Source: Candidatus Magnetominusculus sp. LBB02
GTDB lineage: Bacteria > Nitrospirota > Thermodesulfovibrionia > Thermodesulfovibrionales > Magnetobacteriaceae
DNA: 32,398 nt
Direction: 5' to 3'
Assembly (NCBI GenBank): GCA_022321325.1
Contig: JAKOEO010000014.1
Location: forward strand, 13,725 to 46,122
This document shows positions 7,737-15,495 of this stretch, piece by piece. The position numbers were made by a program, and so were the translations under genes. Under the pieces are notes generated by a model that searched no databases, was not told where the DNA came from, and was given only the letters and a program-made list of their open reading frames with translations. Position 1 is the first letter of the stretch. Every line of letters begins with the position of its first letter.

Positions 7737-8702
7737 CTACTGCCGCACGTATCTCGTTACCCTGTTGCGCCCGCTTTTCTTAGAATTGTAGAGGGCGATA
7801 TCGGCCTCGTGAATCATCTGCAGGTAGTCCTTTGTATCTGTACGAAACTCCACAACGCCCATGCTTACTGTTGTCTTTATCTGATGCCCACCCGAGGTGA
7901 TTATCAAGCCCTCAACGGCCTGTCTGATTCGGTCTGCAAGGGCAGCCGCATCCTGTTCGCCGGTCTCAGCGAGTATCATTAAAAACTCCTCGCCGCCGTA
8001 TCTTCCCAGCAGGTCGATGTTTCTAAGCATTTCCCCAACTGCCCTGGAGACATTCTTCAGCACCTCATCGCCGCCCAGATGTCCATACGTGTCATTAACC
8101 TTTTTGAAATAGTCAAGGTCAAACATCACCACCGAAAACACATTGCCATGCCTTTTAGACTTGCTGAATTCCAATTCAAGCTGCTTTTCTATATAGCCCC
8201 TGTTGTAAATTGCAGTCAGGGCATCATGGTTGGTCATACGCTGGAGGGCCTTATTTGCGGCTGTCAGCTCATCAACAGCCCTCTGCGCCCCGGCGGCCTC
8301 GGTTACATCCTCAATAGTCATGCAAATGAGGGTCGTTTCGCCATTGCTGTCCAGTATCGGGACAAATGTGCAATCCTGAAACATATGCTCAGAGCCGCCT
8401 GTAATCTTTCGCTCAGTCTTAAACCTGAACAAATACGGCCTCTGCCTCCATGAGACAAACGAATAGCCTTTTAGTATTATGAGGCTTTGGAATTTCATTA
8501 AAAGCCAGTTTTTTGGAAGATAGGGGAAGAGGTCGAATATGTCTTTGCCAAGCGCTTCGTCACGGCTGACGCCGCTCTGTTTAGACATGAAATTATTCCA
8601 CAGTACCACGCGATGCGACATGTCAAGTGCCACCACGCCTACTGATAAGCTGTCAGCAATTAAATCGCCGTCTATCTTTATCGTGTTGGTCTCCAAAATC
8701 AT
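7737..8702 (-). CDS. PAS-GGDEF diguanylate cyclase
   Basis: The 321-residue cytoplasmic protein has a PAS-like sensor region (about residues 12-135) with a PAC-type end (MTIEDVTEAAG). A short coiled linker and a GGDEF domain (about 155-320) follow. The active-site motif is GGEEF at 236-240, preceded by FDLDYFKKVND and the NHDALTAIYNR start of the domain. An inhibitory c-di-GMP site, RNID at 227-230, sits exactly five residues before GGEEF, so both catalysis and product inhibition should work. It converts two GTP to c-di-GMP. Its ATG overlaps the cheC stop by 4 bases, so receiver, CheC and cyclase form one translationally coupled signalling unit. The PAS ligand is unknown. Confidence 0.92.
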   Translation of the reverse strand: MILETNTIKIDGDLIADSLSVGVVALDMSHRVVLWNNFMSKQSGVSRDEALGKDIFDLFPYLPKNWLLMKFQSLIILKGYSFVSWRQRPYLFRFKTERKITGGSEHMFQDCTFVPILDSNGETTLICMTIEDVTEAAGAQRAVDELTAANKALQRMTNHDALTAIYNRGYIEKQLELEFSKSKRHGNVFSVVMFDLDYFKKVNDTYGHLGGDEVLKNVSRAVGEMLRNIDLLGRYGGEEFLMILAETGEQDAAALADRIRQAVEGLIITSGGHQIKTTVSMGVVEFRTDTKDYLQMIHEADIALYNSKKSGRNRVTRYVRQ

Positions 8703-9361
8703 TGAAACATTTCAGCGAGCATCCTCTGAAGCGCCCCCTGCACAGCCTCTATCGAGCGTTCGGACATAAATACTAACAATTCACTCTTAAAATCCTTCTG
8801 TTTTAAGGCAAAGGTTATCCTGACCATCAGCGTATGGTCCCACTTCAACTGGCTTCGCTGAAATACGCCATAGACGAATTTCAGCAAGTCGGTCTTCTCA
8901 ACCAATATAACGGGTGATTTAAACGACATTTCTTTGTTGAACAGACGATTAGATATCCCGTTAAGACATGCCCCGGCTATAAGGTTAGTTAACTCGTACA
9001 TTATGTCAATTTCTTCAGAGCGGTCAGTGATTTTGTCAATGCCGAAAATCTCCGCAACGGTTTGAATTGTCCGGTCATTAAATATTACAATGCCCTCGCC
9101 ATCCAGGTGCGGCTCTAAAGAGAATGACTGGCTCAATGCCGTTATCGAATCTGTCGTTGTAAAAATAGAACCATCTAAAACCTTGGAGGCAACCTTCTCT
9201 GCCTCAATTATATTTACCTCAAGTATGTTAATCTGGGGAACAGACAGGTCAACAAATGATTTCAACAGCCGGGCAAGTTTATCCCCCGCCTGTCCTAAGG
9301 CGAGATTGAATGTCTCTCTTAATAAGTCATTCTCGTCCTCTGTAAACTTAATCTTTAACAC
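8699..9361 (-). CDS. cheC: CheC-like phosphatase of receiver proteins
   Basis: CheC proteins dephosphorylate CheY-type receivers. The product has two CheC signature blocks. The first is D12, E16, N19 and P42, which fits the D-x3-E-x2-N-x22-P pattern exactly. The second, D119, E123 and N126 with a proline at 150, is one residue off. The residues count from the GTG at 9361. That start is chosen because homology begins there, it overlaps the receiver stop by 14 bases, and an AGAGA lies upstream. A longer frame from 9457 would run far inside the receiver gene. The C-terminal part ends MLAEMFQ. The receiver encoded just upstream is its likely substrate. Confidence 0.8.
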   Translation of the reverse strand: MLKIKFTEDENDLLRETFNLALGQAGDKLARLLKSFVDLSVPQINILEVNIIEAEKVASKVLDGSIFTTTDSITALSQSFSLEPHLDGEGIVIFNDRTIQTVAEIFGIDKITDRSEEIDIMYELTNLIAGACLNGISNRLFNKEMSFKSPVILVEKTDLLKFVYGVFQRSQLKWDHTLMVRITFALKQKDFKSELLVFMSERSIEAVQGALQRMLAEMFQ

Positions 9362-9731
9362 GGAAGCCAGTCTCTCTGAGAACCTTGAGCATCTGTTCCC
9401 TGATAAAAGGTTTGTGCAAATAGCCGGCTGCCCCCATCTCGCGCACCATCTCATCAACGCCTGGCTGTATATCGGCGCTAAGCACTATGGTCGTTATAAC
9501 CGTTCCTTTGTTTTTAAGATATTCCAGCACCTCGTAGCCGGTCATCACAGGCATCGTCAGGTCTAATACTAACAGGTCAAAGCTGCCCGCGTCACAGGCG
9601 GCACACGCCTCCTTGCCGTTTGCCCCTTCTGTTATCGTAATATCTTCGTAATCCAGGGCTGAAAGCAGTTCTTTCTTAATAAGACGCCTGATAACGCTTG
9701 AATCATCTACTAAAAGCAGCGAAAAACCCAT
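9348..9731 (-). CDS. CheY-like single-domain response regulator
   Basis: The 127-residue protein is one receiver domain with no output domain. It shows the acidic pair D9-D10 and the phosphoacceptor D57 in LLVLDLTMP. S85 is the switch residue and K107 lies in LHKPF. The ATG at 9731 follows a GGGGGTGG-like ribosome site. It is first in the operon with cheC and a GGDEF cyclase. A phosphorylated form could bind CheC or the cyclase, which would link a histidine kinase to c-di-GMP levels. No cognate kinase is adjacent. The kinase at 17572-19509 is a possible but unproven partner. Confidence 0.92.
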   Translation of the reverse strand: MGFSLLLVDDSSVIRRLIKKELLSALDYEDITITEGANGKEACAACDAGSFDLLVLDLTMPVMTGYEVLEYLKNKGTVITTIVLSADIQPGVDEMVREMGAAGYLHKPFIREQMLKVLRETGFRVKD

Positions 9732-9772
9732 TGGCCACCCCCTCTAATGCGATTATTTGCCCATCATCGTGC

Positions 9773-9805
9773 ATTGTATCACAGAACTTAACCATATTGC
9801 AATAT
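9773..9805 (-). promoter_or_regulatory. Promoter with overlapping palindrome for the receiver-cheC-GGDEF operon
   Basis: On the minus strand, TTGCAA (9797-9802) is followed after 18 bases by TACAAT (9773-9778), with transcription starting near 9766. The -35 box sits inside the perfect 12-base palindrome ATATTGCAATAT (9794-9805). A dimeric regulator bound there would block or aid polymerase. The regulator is not known. Confidence 0.55.
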
Positions 9806-9888
9806 TGGTAAGACGTTGTCTACCATTCAAAGCTGGAAAAATATTTATTAAGGCACAGGCGCTTGATAGGCGGCTGCTCTACACGGGT

Positions 9889-9917
9889 ATGATATTTCAA
9901 TCGTTTTATGTTAAAAT
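9889..9917 (+). promoter_or_regulatory. Possible leaderless promoter of the arginine operon
   Basis: TAAAAT at 9912-9917 lies six bases before the ATG at 9924, and ATGATA lies 17 bases upstream at 9889-9894 (four of six -35 matches). A start site seven bases after the -10 would fall on the ATG itself. No Shine-Dalgarno sequence is visible before the ATG. Another possible promoter, TTGATA (9863-9868) with TATGAT (9888-9893), has a 19-base spacer. Confidence 0.45.
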
Positions 9918-9923
9918 CCTGCC

Positions 9924-10913
9924 ATGTCAGAAGATAAGGCAGGTGACCCTGCTATAGACCCTGCGATATTAGCGGTTAAGAGATACTCGCTGAAGGGCAG
10001 AGCGAGCAAAGTAGCGCTTGAGAAGATTGGAAGGCCGTATGGGCGCGGCGGGCGGTTTGAGGATTTTCTCGCAAGCCTTCCCGGCATACTTGCGGCCTCA
10101 GACCTGATGGCTGCGGCTCTGCGAATTGTTCAGGCCAGGGCTGACGGCCATCCCGTCATTTTGGGCATGGGCGCCCATCCCATTAAGGTCGGCCTGTCTC
10201 CTGTAATCATTGATCTTATGGAGCGCGGCGTGATAACCGCTGTGGCAACAAATGGGGCGTCAATAGTTCACGACTTCGAGCTTGCCTTTGCCGGTTTCAC
10301 CTCAGAGGATGTAGCCGCCGAGCTATGCAGAGGGCAGTTTGGCATGGCCGAGGAGACCGGAGTTATGCTAAATCAGGCAATTGTCAGAGGCGTTGAGAAG
10401 GGACTTGGGCTTGGCAAGGCGATTGGGTCTTTTATATTGCATGACAAGGGTATGAAATATAAGGAGATTAGCATATTTGCGCGCGCGTGTGAGCTGGAAG
10501 TCCCGGTAACTGTGCATGTGGCAGTTGGAACTGACATTATTCATATGCACCCGGAGGCCGATGGCGGGGCAATAGGGCAGGGAAGTTTGAGGGATTTCAG
10601 GCTGCTTGCCACGCTCTTGGGCAGACTTGAGGGCGGCGTTTTTATCAATCTCGGCTCTGCCGTCATCATCCCTGAGGTCTTTATGAAGGCCCTCAATCTG
10701 GCAAGAAACACGAGCAGTCCCGAAAATAAAATAGAATGTTTTACGGCCATAAACATGGATTTCATCAGTCACTACAGGGCGCAGGCCAATGTGCTGAAAA
10801 GACCTGCCGGCAATAGCGGCACGGCAATTAATCTAATCGGCCACCACGAGATAATGTTCCCGCTTTTGGCGGCGGCTATCAAGGAGACAGGACAGGACGG
10901 CGATGGAAGTTAA
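9924..10913 (+). CDS. Uncharacterised protein, possibly deoxyhypusine-synthase-like
   Basis: The 329-residue soluble protein is not one I can name with certainty. It has glycine-rich segments typical of a nucleotide-binding Rossmann-like core: VILGMGAHPIKVGL, AVATNGASIVHDFE, and FINLGSAVIIPEVF. Their order resembles deoxyhypusine synthase, but the catalytic lysine region of that enzyme is not apparent, since VVKHH is replaced by VIIPE. So hypusine formation is unlikely. It overlaps argD by 11 bases and leads an operon with argD and argF. This suggests a role in ornithine, arginine or polyamine metabolism, but that is only context. The ATG at 9924 lacks a ribosome site and may be used from a leaderless transcript. 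Confidence 0.6.
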   Translation: MSEDKAGDPAIDPAILAVKRYSLKGRASKVALEKIGRPYGRGGRFEDFLASLPGILAASDLMAAALRIVQARADGHPVILGMGAHPIKVGLSPVIIDLMERGVITAVATNGASIVHDFELAFAGFTSEDVAAELCRGQFGMAEETGVMLNQAIVRGVEKGLGLGKAIGSFILHDKGMKYKEISIFARACELEVPVTVHVAVGTDIIHMHPEADGGAIGQGSLRDFRLLATLLGRLEGGVFINLGSAVIIPEVFMKALNLARNTSSPENKIECFTAINMDFISHYRAQANVLKRPAGNSGTAINLIGHHEIMFPLLAAAIKETGQDGDGS

Positions 10914-12102
10914 GAGATTATTGGACGACGCAAGTCTCTATTTAATGAACACGTATAAGCGTTTCCCCGTTGTGTTTGTAAAGGGACGCGGAATGAAGCT
11001 ATGGAGTGCCGACGGTAAGGAATACCTTGATTTTATGGCCGGCATTGCCGTAGATATCTTGGGGCACTGCCATCCACGGCATGTGGTTGCCATACAGAAG
11101 CAGGCGCAGAAACTTGTTCATGTATCAAATTTCTATCACACGGAGCCTCCCATAAGGCTTGCCAAGCTGCTCTGTGATTATTCATTTGCCGACCGGGTAT
11201 TTTTCTCTAATTCCGGGGCGGAGGCAAACGAGGCGGCCATTAAGCTGGCAAGAAAACACTCAAAAGAACGCTTCAGGGCTGAAAAGACCAGCATCATTAC
11301 CGCCGTGAATTCCTTTCATGGCCGTACGCTGGCAACCTTGACAGCCACAGGGCAGCCGAAACTCCAGAGCGGCTTTGAGCCGCTTGTGCCGGGCTTTTCT
11401 TATGTCCCTTTTAATGACTACGAGGCGCTGAAGTCGGCGATTGACGAAGATACATGCGCCGTGATGCTTGAGCCTATTCAGGGCGAGGGCGGCGTGAGAA
11501 TGGCCTCTGAGGATTATTTCAGACATGTCCGCGACCTTTGTACGAGGCTTGGAATCCTGTTAATACTCGATGAGATTCAAACCGGCACAGGAAGGACGGG
11601 CACACTGTTTGCCTACGAACACTACGGCATAGAGCCTGACATACTAACTTTGGCGAAGGGGCTTGGCGGCGGCATTCCCATTGGGGCAACTCTTGTAAGG
11701 GAGGATGTGGCAAAGGCCTTTACGCCGGGAAGCCACGGCTCGACATTCGGCGGCAATCCTCTGTCATGCGCCGCAGCCTTTGCAACGCTTGAGACCCTGC
11801 TTGAGGACGGTATTATGCTTAGCGAGAGCAGGAGAATGGGGGATTATTTCATGAGTGCCCTTGTGAAATTACAAAAACAATTCCCAAAGGTAATCACAGA
11901 AGTCCGGGGGAAGGGTCTTTTAATCGGCATGGAGCTTACCAGAGAATGCGCAATGGTGGTACAGGCCTGTTTTGAACGCGGCGTTTTAATAAACTGCACG
12001 GCAGGAAATACGCTCAGATTCATGCCGCCTCTTATTGTTACAGAGGATGATATTGACCGCCTCATCGGAGTTTTAAAGGAAGTCATGGAGAGACTGTCAT
12101 GA
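10903..12102 (+). CDS. argD: Acetylornithine aminotransferase
   Basis: This PLP enzyme makes N-acetylornithine from the semialdehyde using glutamate, the fourth step of arginine synthesis, and may also act in lysine synthesis. The 399-residue length is typical. Features seen include SNSGAEANEAAIKLAR, SFHGRTLATLTATGQ, LEPIQGEGG, the DEIQTGTGRTG block and the PLP lysine K252 in LTLAKGLGGG. GSTFGGNPL follows. The ATG overlaps the upstream gene by 11 bases with GGACGGCG before it. The stop overlaps argF by 4 bases (ATGA). Class III aminotransferases with other substrates look similar, but the argF neighbour settles the call. Confidence 0.95.
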   Translation: MEVKRLLDDASLYLMNTYKRFPVVFVKGRGMKLWSADGKEYLDFMAGIAVDILGHCHPRHVVAIQKQAQKLVHVSNFYHTEPPIRLAKLLCDYSFADRVFFSNSGAEANEAAIKLARKHSKERFRAEKTSIITAVNSFHGRTLATLTATGQPKLQSGFEPLVPGFSYVPFNDYEALKSAIDEDTCAVMLEPIQGEGGVRMASEDYFRHVRDLCTRLGILLILDEIQTGTGRTGTLFAYEHYGIEPDILTLAKGLGGGIPIGATLVREDVAKAFTPGSHGSTFGGNPLSCAAAFATLETLLEDGIMLSESRRMGDYFMSALVKLQKQFPKVITEVRGKGLLIGMELTRECAMVVQACFERGVLINCTAGNTLRFMPPLIVTEDDIDRLIGVLKEVMERLS

Positions 12103-12998
12103 ACGGTAAAAGGGATTTCCTTACTATAAAAGATTTTACAGCCTATGAAATAGCAGTGCTGCTTGACAGGTCGGCTGATTTTAAAAACGGCAGGGCGGCA
12201 GGGCATAAACCCCTTCAGGGCAAGAGTATTGGGATGTTGTTCTATAAGACCTCAACGCGAACGAGAATATCCTTCGAGGTCGGCATATACCAACTTGGCG
12301 GTCAGCCGGTCTATATTACGCAAAACGACAGCCAATTAAGCAGAGGCGAGCCTATCGCCGATACGGCGCGTGTGTTTTCACGCTACTTAAGCGGGATAGT
12401 CATTCGCGCGTTTGAGCATAAGGTAGCAGCCGACTTTGCTGCATACGCCTCTGTCCCCGTGATAAACGGCCTTACAGATACTCACCACCCGTGCCAGATT
12501 CTGGCTGATTTGATGACGATAAAAGAGAAAAAAGGGCGTCTTAAAGGCATTAAGATTGCCTACATAGGAGACGGCAACAACGTAGCCAACTCATTAATCG
12601 AAGGGGCGGCTCAGATGGATATGGAACTGACCCTTGCCTGCCCGGAAGGCTATGAACCGTCGCCATTGATTTTAAGTGGCGCAGGCGGCAGGATAACCGT
12701 CCTGCGAGACCCCAAAGACGCCGCGGCAGAGGCAGATGTCCTCTACACAGATGTTTGGGTAAGCATGGGCGAGGAAGGCTCTGCCGCAGAAAAACTATCG
12801 AAATTCGCCGCTTATCAAATAAACGAACAGCTCTTGTCATATGCCAAACCAGACTGCACAGTGCTTCACTGCCTGCCCGCACACAGAGAGGAGGAGATAA
12901 CTAACGAAGTCATCGAAGGCCCCCATAGCGCCGTATTTGACCAGGCCGAAAACCGCCTTCACACGCAGAAGGCCGTCATGGAGATGCTTGTTAAATAA
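12099..12998 (+). CDS. argF: Ornithine carbamoyltransferase
   Basis: The enzyme joins ornithine and carbamoyl phosphate to give citrulline in the cytoplasm. The 299-residue product has the carbamoyl-phosphate motif STRTR (S52-R56), HPCQ (130-133), and the ornithine-binding HCLPAHR (257-263). The SMG loop is also present near 222-230. Length and order match the family. It starts inside the argD stop and is followed after a short gap by RNase J. No argG or argH is in the window. Confidence 0.96.
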   Translation: MNGKRDFLTIKDFTAYEIAVLLDRSADFKNGRAAGHKPLQGKSIGMLFYKTSTRTRISFEVGIYQLGGQPVYITQNDSQLSRGEPIADTARVFSRYLSGIVIRAFEHKVAADFAAYASVPVINGLTDTHHPCQILADLMTIKEKKGRLKGIKIAYIGDGNNVANSLIEGAAQMDMELTLACPEGYEPSPLILSGAGGRITVLRDPKDAAAEADVLYTDVWVSMGEEGSAAEKLSKFAAYQINEQLLSYAKPDCTVLHCLPAHREEEITNEVIEGPHSAVFDQAENRLHTQKAVMEMLVK

Positions 12999-13024
12999 TC
13001 TAGCTATACTATATGGGAAAAAAG

Positions 13025-14716
13025 ATGTCTGATAAATTGATGATAATCCCGCTTGGCGGGGTCGAAGAAATTGGCGCCAACATGACCTTGTTCGAGACTC
13101 AGGACGATATGATTATCGTTGACACCGGCCTGATGTTTCCCGATGACGACCTGCTTGGAGTTGATTTTGTCATTCCCGACTATGGCTATGTCATTGAACG
13201 AAAGAAAAAACTCCGTGGGATTATCATAACGCACGGCCATGAAGACCACACAGGAGCGCTGCCTTTTTTACTTCGCGACCTGGGAGGCCCTGTCCCCGTT
13301 TACGGCACAATGCTTACGCTTGGCCTGATAAAAGACAAAATAAAGGAACATAACGTCAAGAACATTAATTTTGTCAGGGTAAAGCCCAGAGATAAGGTAG
13401 AACTTGGCTGTTTCACAGTGGAATTCATCAGAGTAACCCACAGCATTGCAGACGGCGTGGGGCTTGCCATTGACACGCCGGCAGGCGTTGTAATTCACAC
13501 GGGGGATTTCAAGTTTGACTCCTCGCCGGTGGATAATGAACTTCTCGATTTCGGCACATTCTCAGAGTATGGACAGCGCGGCGTCCTTGCCATGCTCTCT
13601 GACAGCACAAACGCAGAAAAACCGGGCTTTACCCCGTCTGAAAAGATAGTCAAGCGCGCCTTCCACGACATATTCTCTAAGGCCGGAGGCAGGATTATTA
13701 TCGCAACATTCGCCTCAAACATCCACAGGATTCAGCAGGCCATAGATGTGGCGGCGGACTTCGGCAAGAAGGTAATCCTATGCGGCAGGAGCATTATCTC
13801 TAACGCAAAGATTGCCATTGAACTGGGTTATCTGAAGATGAACGGCAGCCAATGGCTGAAAGTAGAGCAGATTAACTCGCTTGCCCCTGAGGAGACGGTC
13901 ATCATCACAACAGGCAGTCAGGGCGAGCCTATGAGCGTCCTTACAAGGATAGCCATGAATGAGCACAAGCACATCAGGGTTGCAGATAAAGATACGGTAA
14001 TAATCTCGGCGCGCGCCATTCCGGGAAACGAGCGCGCGGTTGGAAGGATTATAAACCACCTCTTCAGGCGCGGCGCTAATGTCATTTATGATAAAATCTC
14101 CGAGGTGCACGTCTCAGGACATGCCTCTCAGGAGGAACTAAAACTAATGATAAACATTGTAAAGCCGCGGTATTTCATCCCTGTACACGGCGAATACAGA
14201 CACCTCGTATACCACTCTAAACTGGCCGAGGGGCTTGGAATACCCCGCGAAAACATCTTCATTCTGGAAGACGGCTGTGTCCTTGAACTCTCACAAGACG
14301 GCGCCTCCCGCACAAACAGCGTCCCTGCTGGACGTATCTCCATAGAGGGCAAGGGCTTTGGCGACATCGGCGACATGGTGCTCAAAGACAGAAGGCGCCT
14401 GGCACAGGACGGCTTCATTATGATTGTCCTGACTGTAAATAAAGAAACGGGCAAGGTAGAGGAAGGCCCTGAGTTTATCACAAAGGGTTTTATCTTTGAG
14501 CATAACAGCGGCGACATGGTAAAGGAGGCGGCCAATATTATCTACTCAATTGCCGCTAATCCTGACGAGGGCGCGCACGGGGATATGAACATACTGCACA
14601 CAAAGATTCTTAGCGCGATGAAGAAATACATTAGAAATAAGACCGACAAACGCCCGATGATAATGCCGGTAATAGTGCCTGTATCACAGGCGGCGGCGAT
14701 GGGAGATAAGATGTGA
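13025..14716 (+). CDS. rnj: Ribonuclease J
   Basis: RNase J is a metallo-beta-lactamase and beta-CASP nuclease with 5'-3' exonuclease and endonuclease activity in mRNA decay and rRNA maturation. The 563-residue product has the zinc motif HGHEDH (H70-H75), further metal ligands around THSIADGVG and HTGDFKFD, and the beta-CASP region with SDSTNAEKPG and TGSQGEP. HVSGHAS and IPVHGEYRH follow. I prefer the ATG at 13025 because GGGA lies eight bases upstream. The in-frame ATG at 13013 has no ribosome site. It lies 26 bases after argF and its stop overlaps the uppP start (GTGA). The link to arginine genes looks like operon position only. Confidence 0.94.
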   Translation: MSDKLMIIPLGGVEEIGANMTLFETQDDMIIVDTGLMFPDDDLLGVDFVIPDYGYVIERKKKLRGIIITHGHEDHTGALPFLLRDLGGPVPVYGTMLTLGLIKDKIKEHNVKNINFVRVKPRDKVELGCFTVEFIRVTHSIADGVGLAIDTPAGVVIHTGDFKFDSSPVDNELLDFGTFSEYGQRGVLAMLSDSTNAEKPGFTPSEKIVKRAFHDIFSKAGGRIIIATFASNIHRIQQAIDVAADFGKKVILCGRSIISNAKIAIELGYLKMNGSQWLKVEQINSLAPEETVIITTGSQGEPMSVLTRIAMNEHKHIRVADKDTVIISARAIPGNERAVGRIINHLFRRGANVIYDKISEVHVSGHASQEELKLMINIVKPRYFIPVHGEYRHLVYHSKLAEGLGIPRENIFILEDGCVLELSQDGASRTNSVPAGRISIEGKGFGDIGDMVLKDRRRLAQDGFIMIVLTVNKETGKVEEGPEFITKGFIFEHNSGDMVKEAANIIYSIAANPDEGAHGDMNILHTKILSAMKKYIRNKTDKRPMIMPVIVPVSQAAAMGDKM

Positions 14717-15495
14717 CGGAGATATTTCGTTCAATCATTATGGGAATAGTGCAGGGGGTTACGGAGTTTCTGCCTGTAAGCAGCACAGCCCATTTGATTT
14801 TGGTGCCGTGGTTTTTGGGCTGGGAAGGGGTGATTAACACGATGTCGTTTGACATCGCCCTGCATGTGGGTACGCTGTTTGCGCTTTTGGCGGTTTTTTA
14901 TAAAGACTGGATAGAAATGCTGCTTAAAAAGCGGCATCTGCTCATGCTGCTTGTCATAGCCACGATACCGGGGGCGGTTGCCGGTAAGCTGTGCGATAAA
15001 TTTGTGGATGAGCATCTCAGAAGCCCGTGGGTAATTGCGGGGTCGCTGGCGGTGGTTGCCATAGTGATGTATTTTGCTGATAAGCGCGGCATTAAGGTAA
15101 CCAGAGTTGACGACATAACGGCCTCTGACGCGGTGATAATAGGCATCTCTCAGGCAATTGCCCTTATCCCCGGTGTCTCCAGAAGCGGGATAACCATATC
15201 AAGCGGGCTTTTTCTGGGAATGAAGAGGGATGAGGCGGCGCGCTTTTCATTTCTCATGTCAACGCCTATTGTGGCCGGGGCTGCGGCGCTGCACGGCATA
15301 CACCTGCTTCATGGAAAGGGAGAGGCGATAGACCCCGCGATTTTTATTTCCGGTGTGGCGGCCTCTTTTGTTGCCGGGTTGATTGTGATCAGGTGGTTTC
15401 TGAGATTTCTGAAAACGTTTACATTAACTTTTTTTGTTTATTATAGAATTGCGCTGTCTGTTATAATAATAGCCTGGATATGGCTGAGACCGTAA
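14713..15495 (+). CDS. uppP: Undecaprenyl-diphosphatase UppP/BacA
   Basis: This integral membrane enzyme removes a phosphate from undecaprenyl diphosphate, recycling the lipid carrier for peptidoglycan and other envelope polymers, and confers bacitracin tolerance. The 260-residue length is typical. The catalytic motifs are GVTEFLPVSSTAH (15-27) and PGVSRSG (153-159), with at least seven hydrophobic segments. The GTG at 14713 is used, overlapping the rnj stop as GTGA. Its 3' end overlaps ftsK by 16 bases and contains a consensus -10 box. Confidence 0.95.
   Translation: MTEIFRSIIMGIVQGVTEFLPVSSTAHLILVPWFLGWEGVINTMSFDIALHVGTLFALLAVFYKDWIEMLLKKRHLLMLLVIATIPGAVAGKLCDKFVDEHLRSPWVIAGSLAVVAIVMYFADKRGIKVTRVDDITASDAVIIGISQAIALIPGVSRSGITISSGLFLGMKRDEAARFSFLMSTPIVAGAAALHGIHLLHGKGEAIDPAIFISGVAASFVAGLIVIRWFLRFLKTFTLTFFVYYRIALSVIIIAWIWLRP
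15462..15467 (+). promoter_or_regulatory. Possible internal promoter for ftsK
   Basis: TATAAT lies at 15462-15467 inside the uppP 3' end, 12 bases before the ftsK ATG at 15480. A -35 is poor (TATTAT at 15439-15444, 17 bases away). A transcript from here would have a leader of only about six bases. Confidence 0.3.

Noticed and set aside
8700-9457. Longer CheC start inside the receiver gene
   Set aside because: The added residues (MMRWCARWGQ and following) come from the receiver's other frame. The GTG at 9361 fits CheC homology.
13013-13024. Earlier ATG for RNase J
   Set aside because: No ribosome site precedes it, while GGGA lies eight bases before the ATG at 13025.
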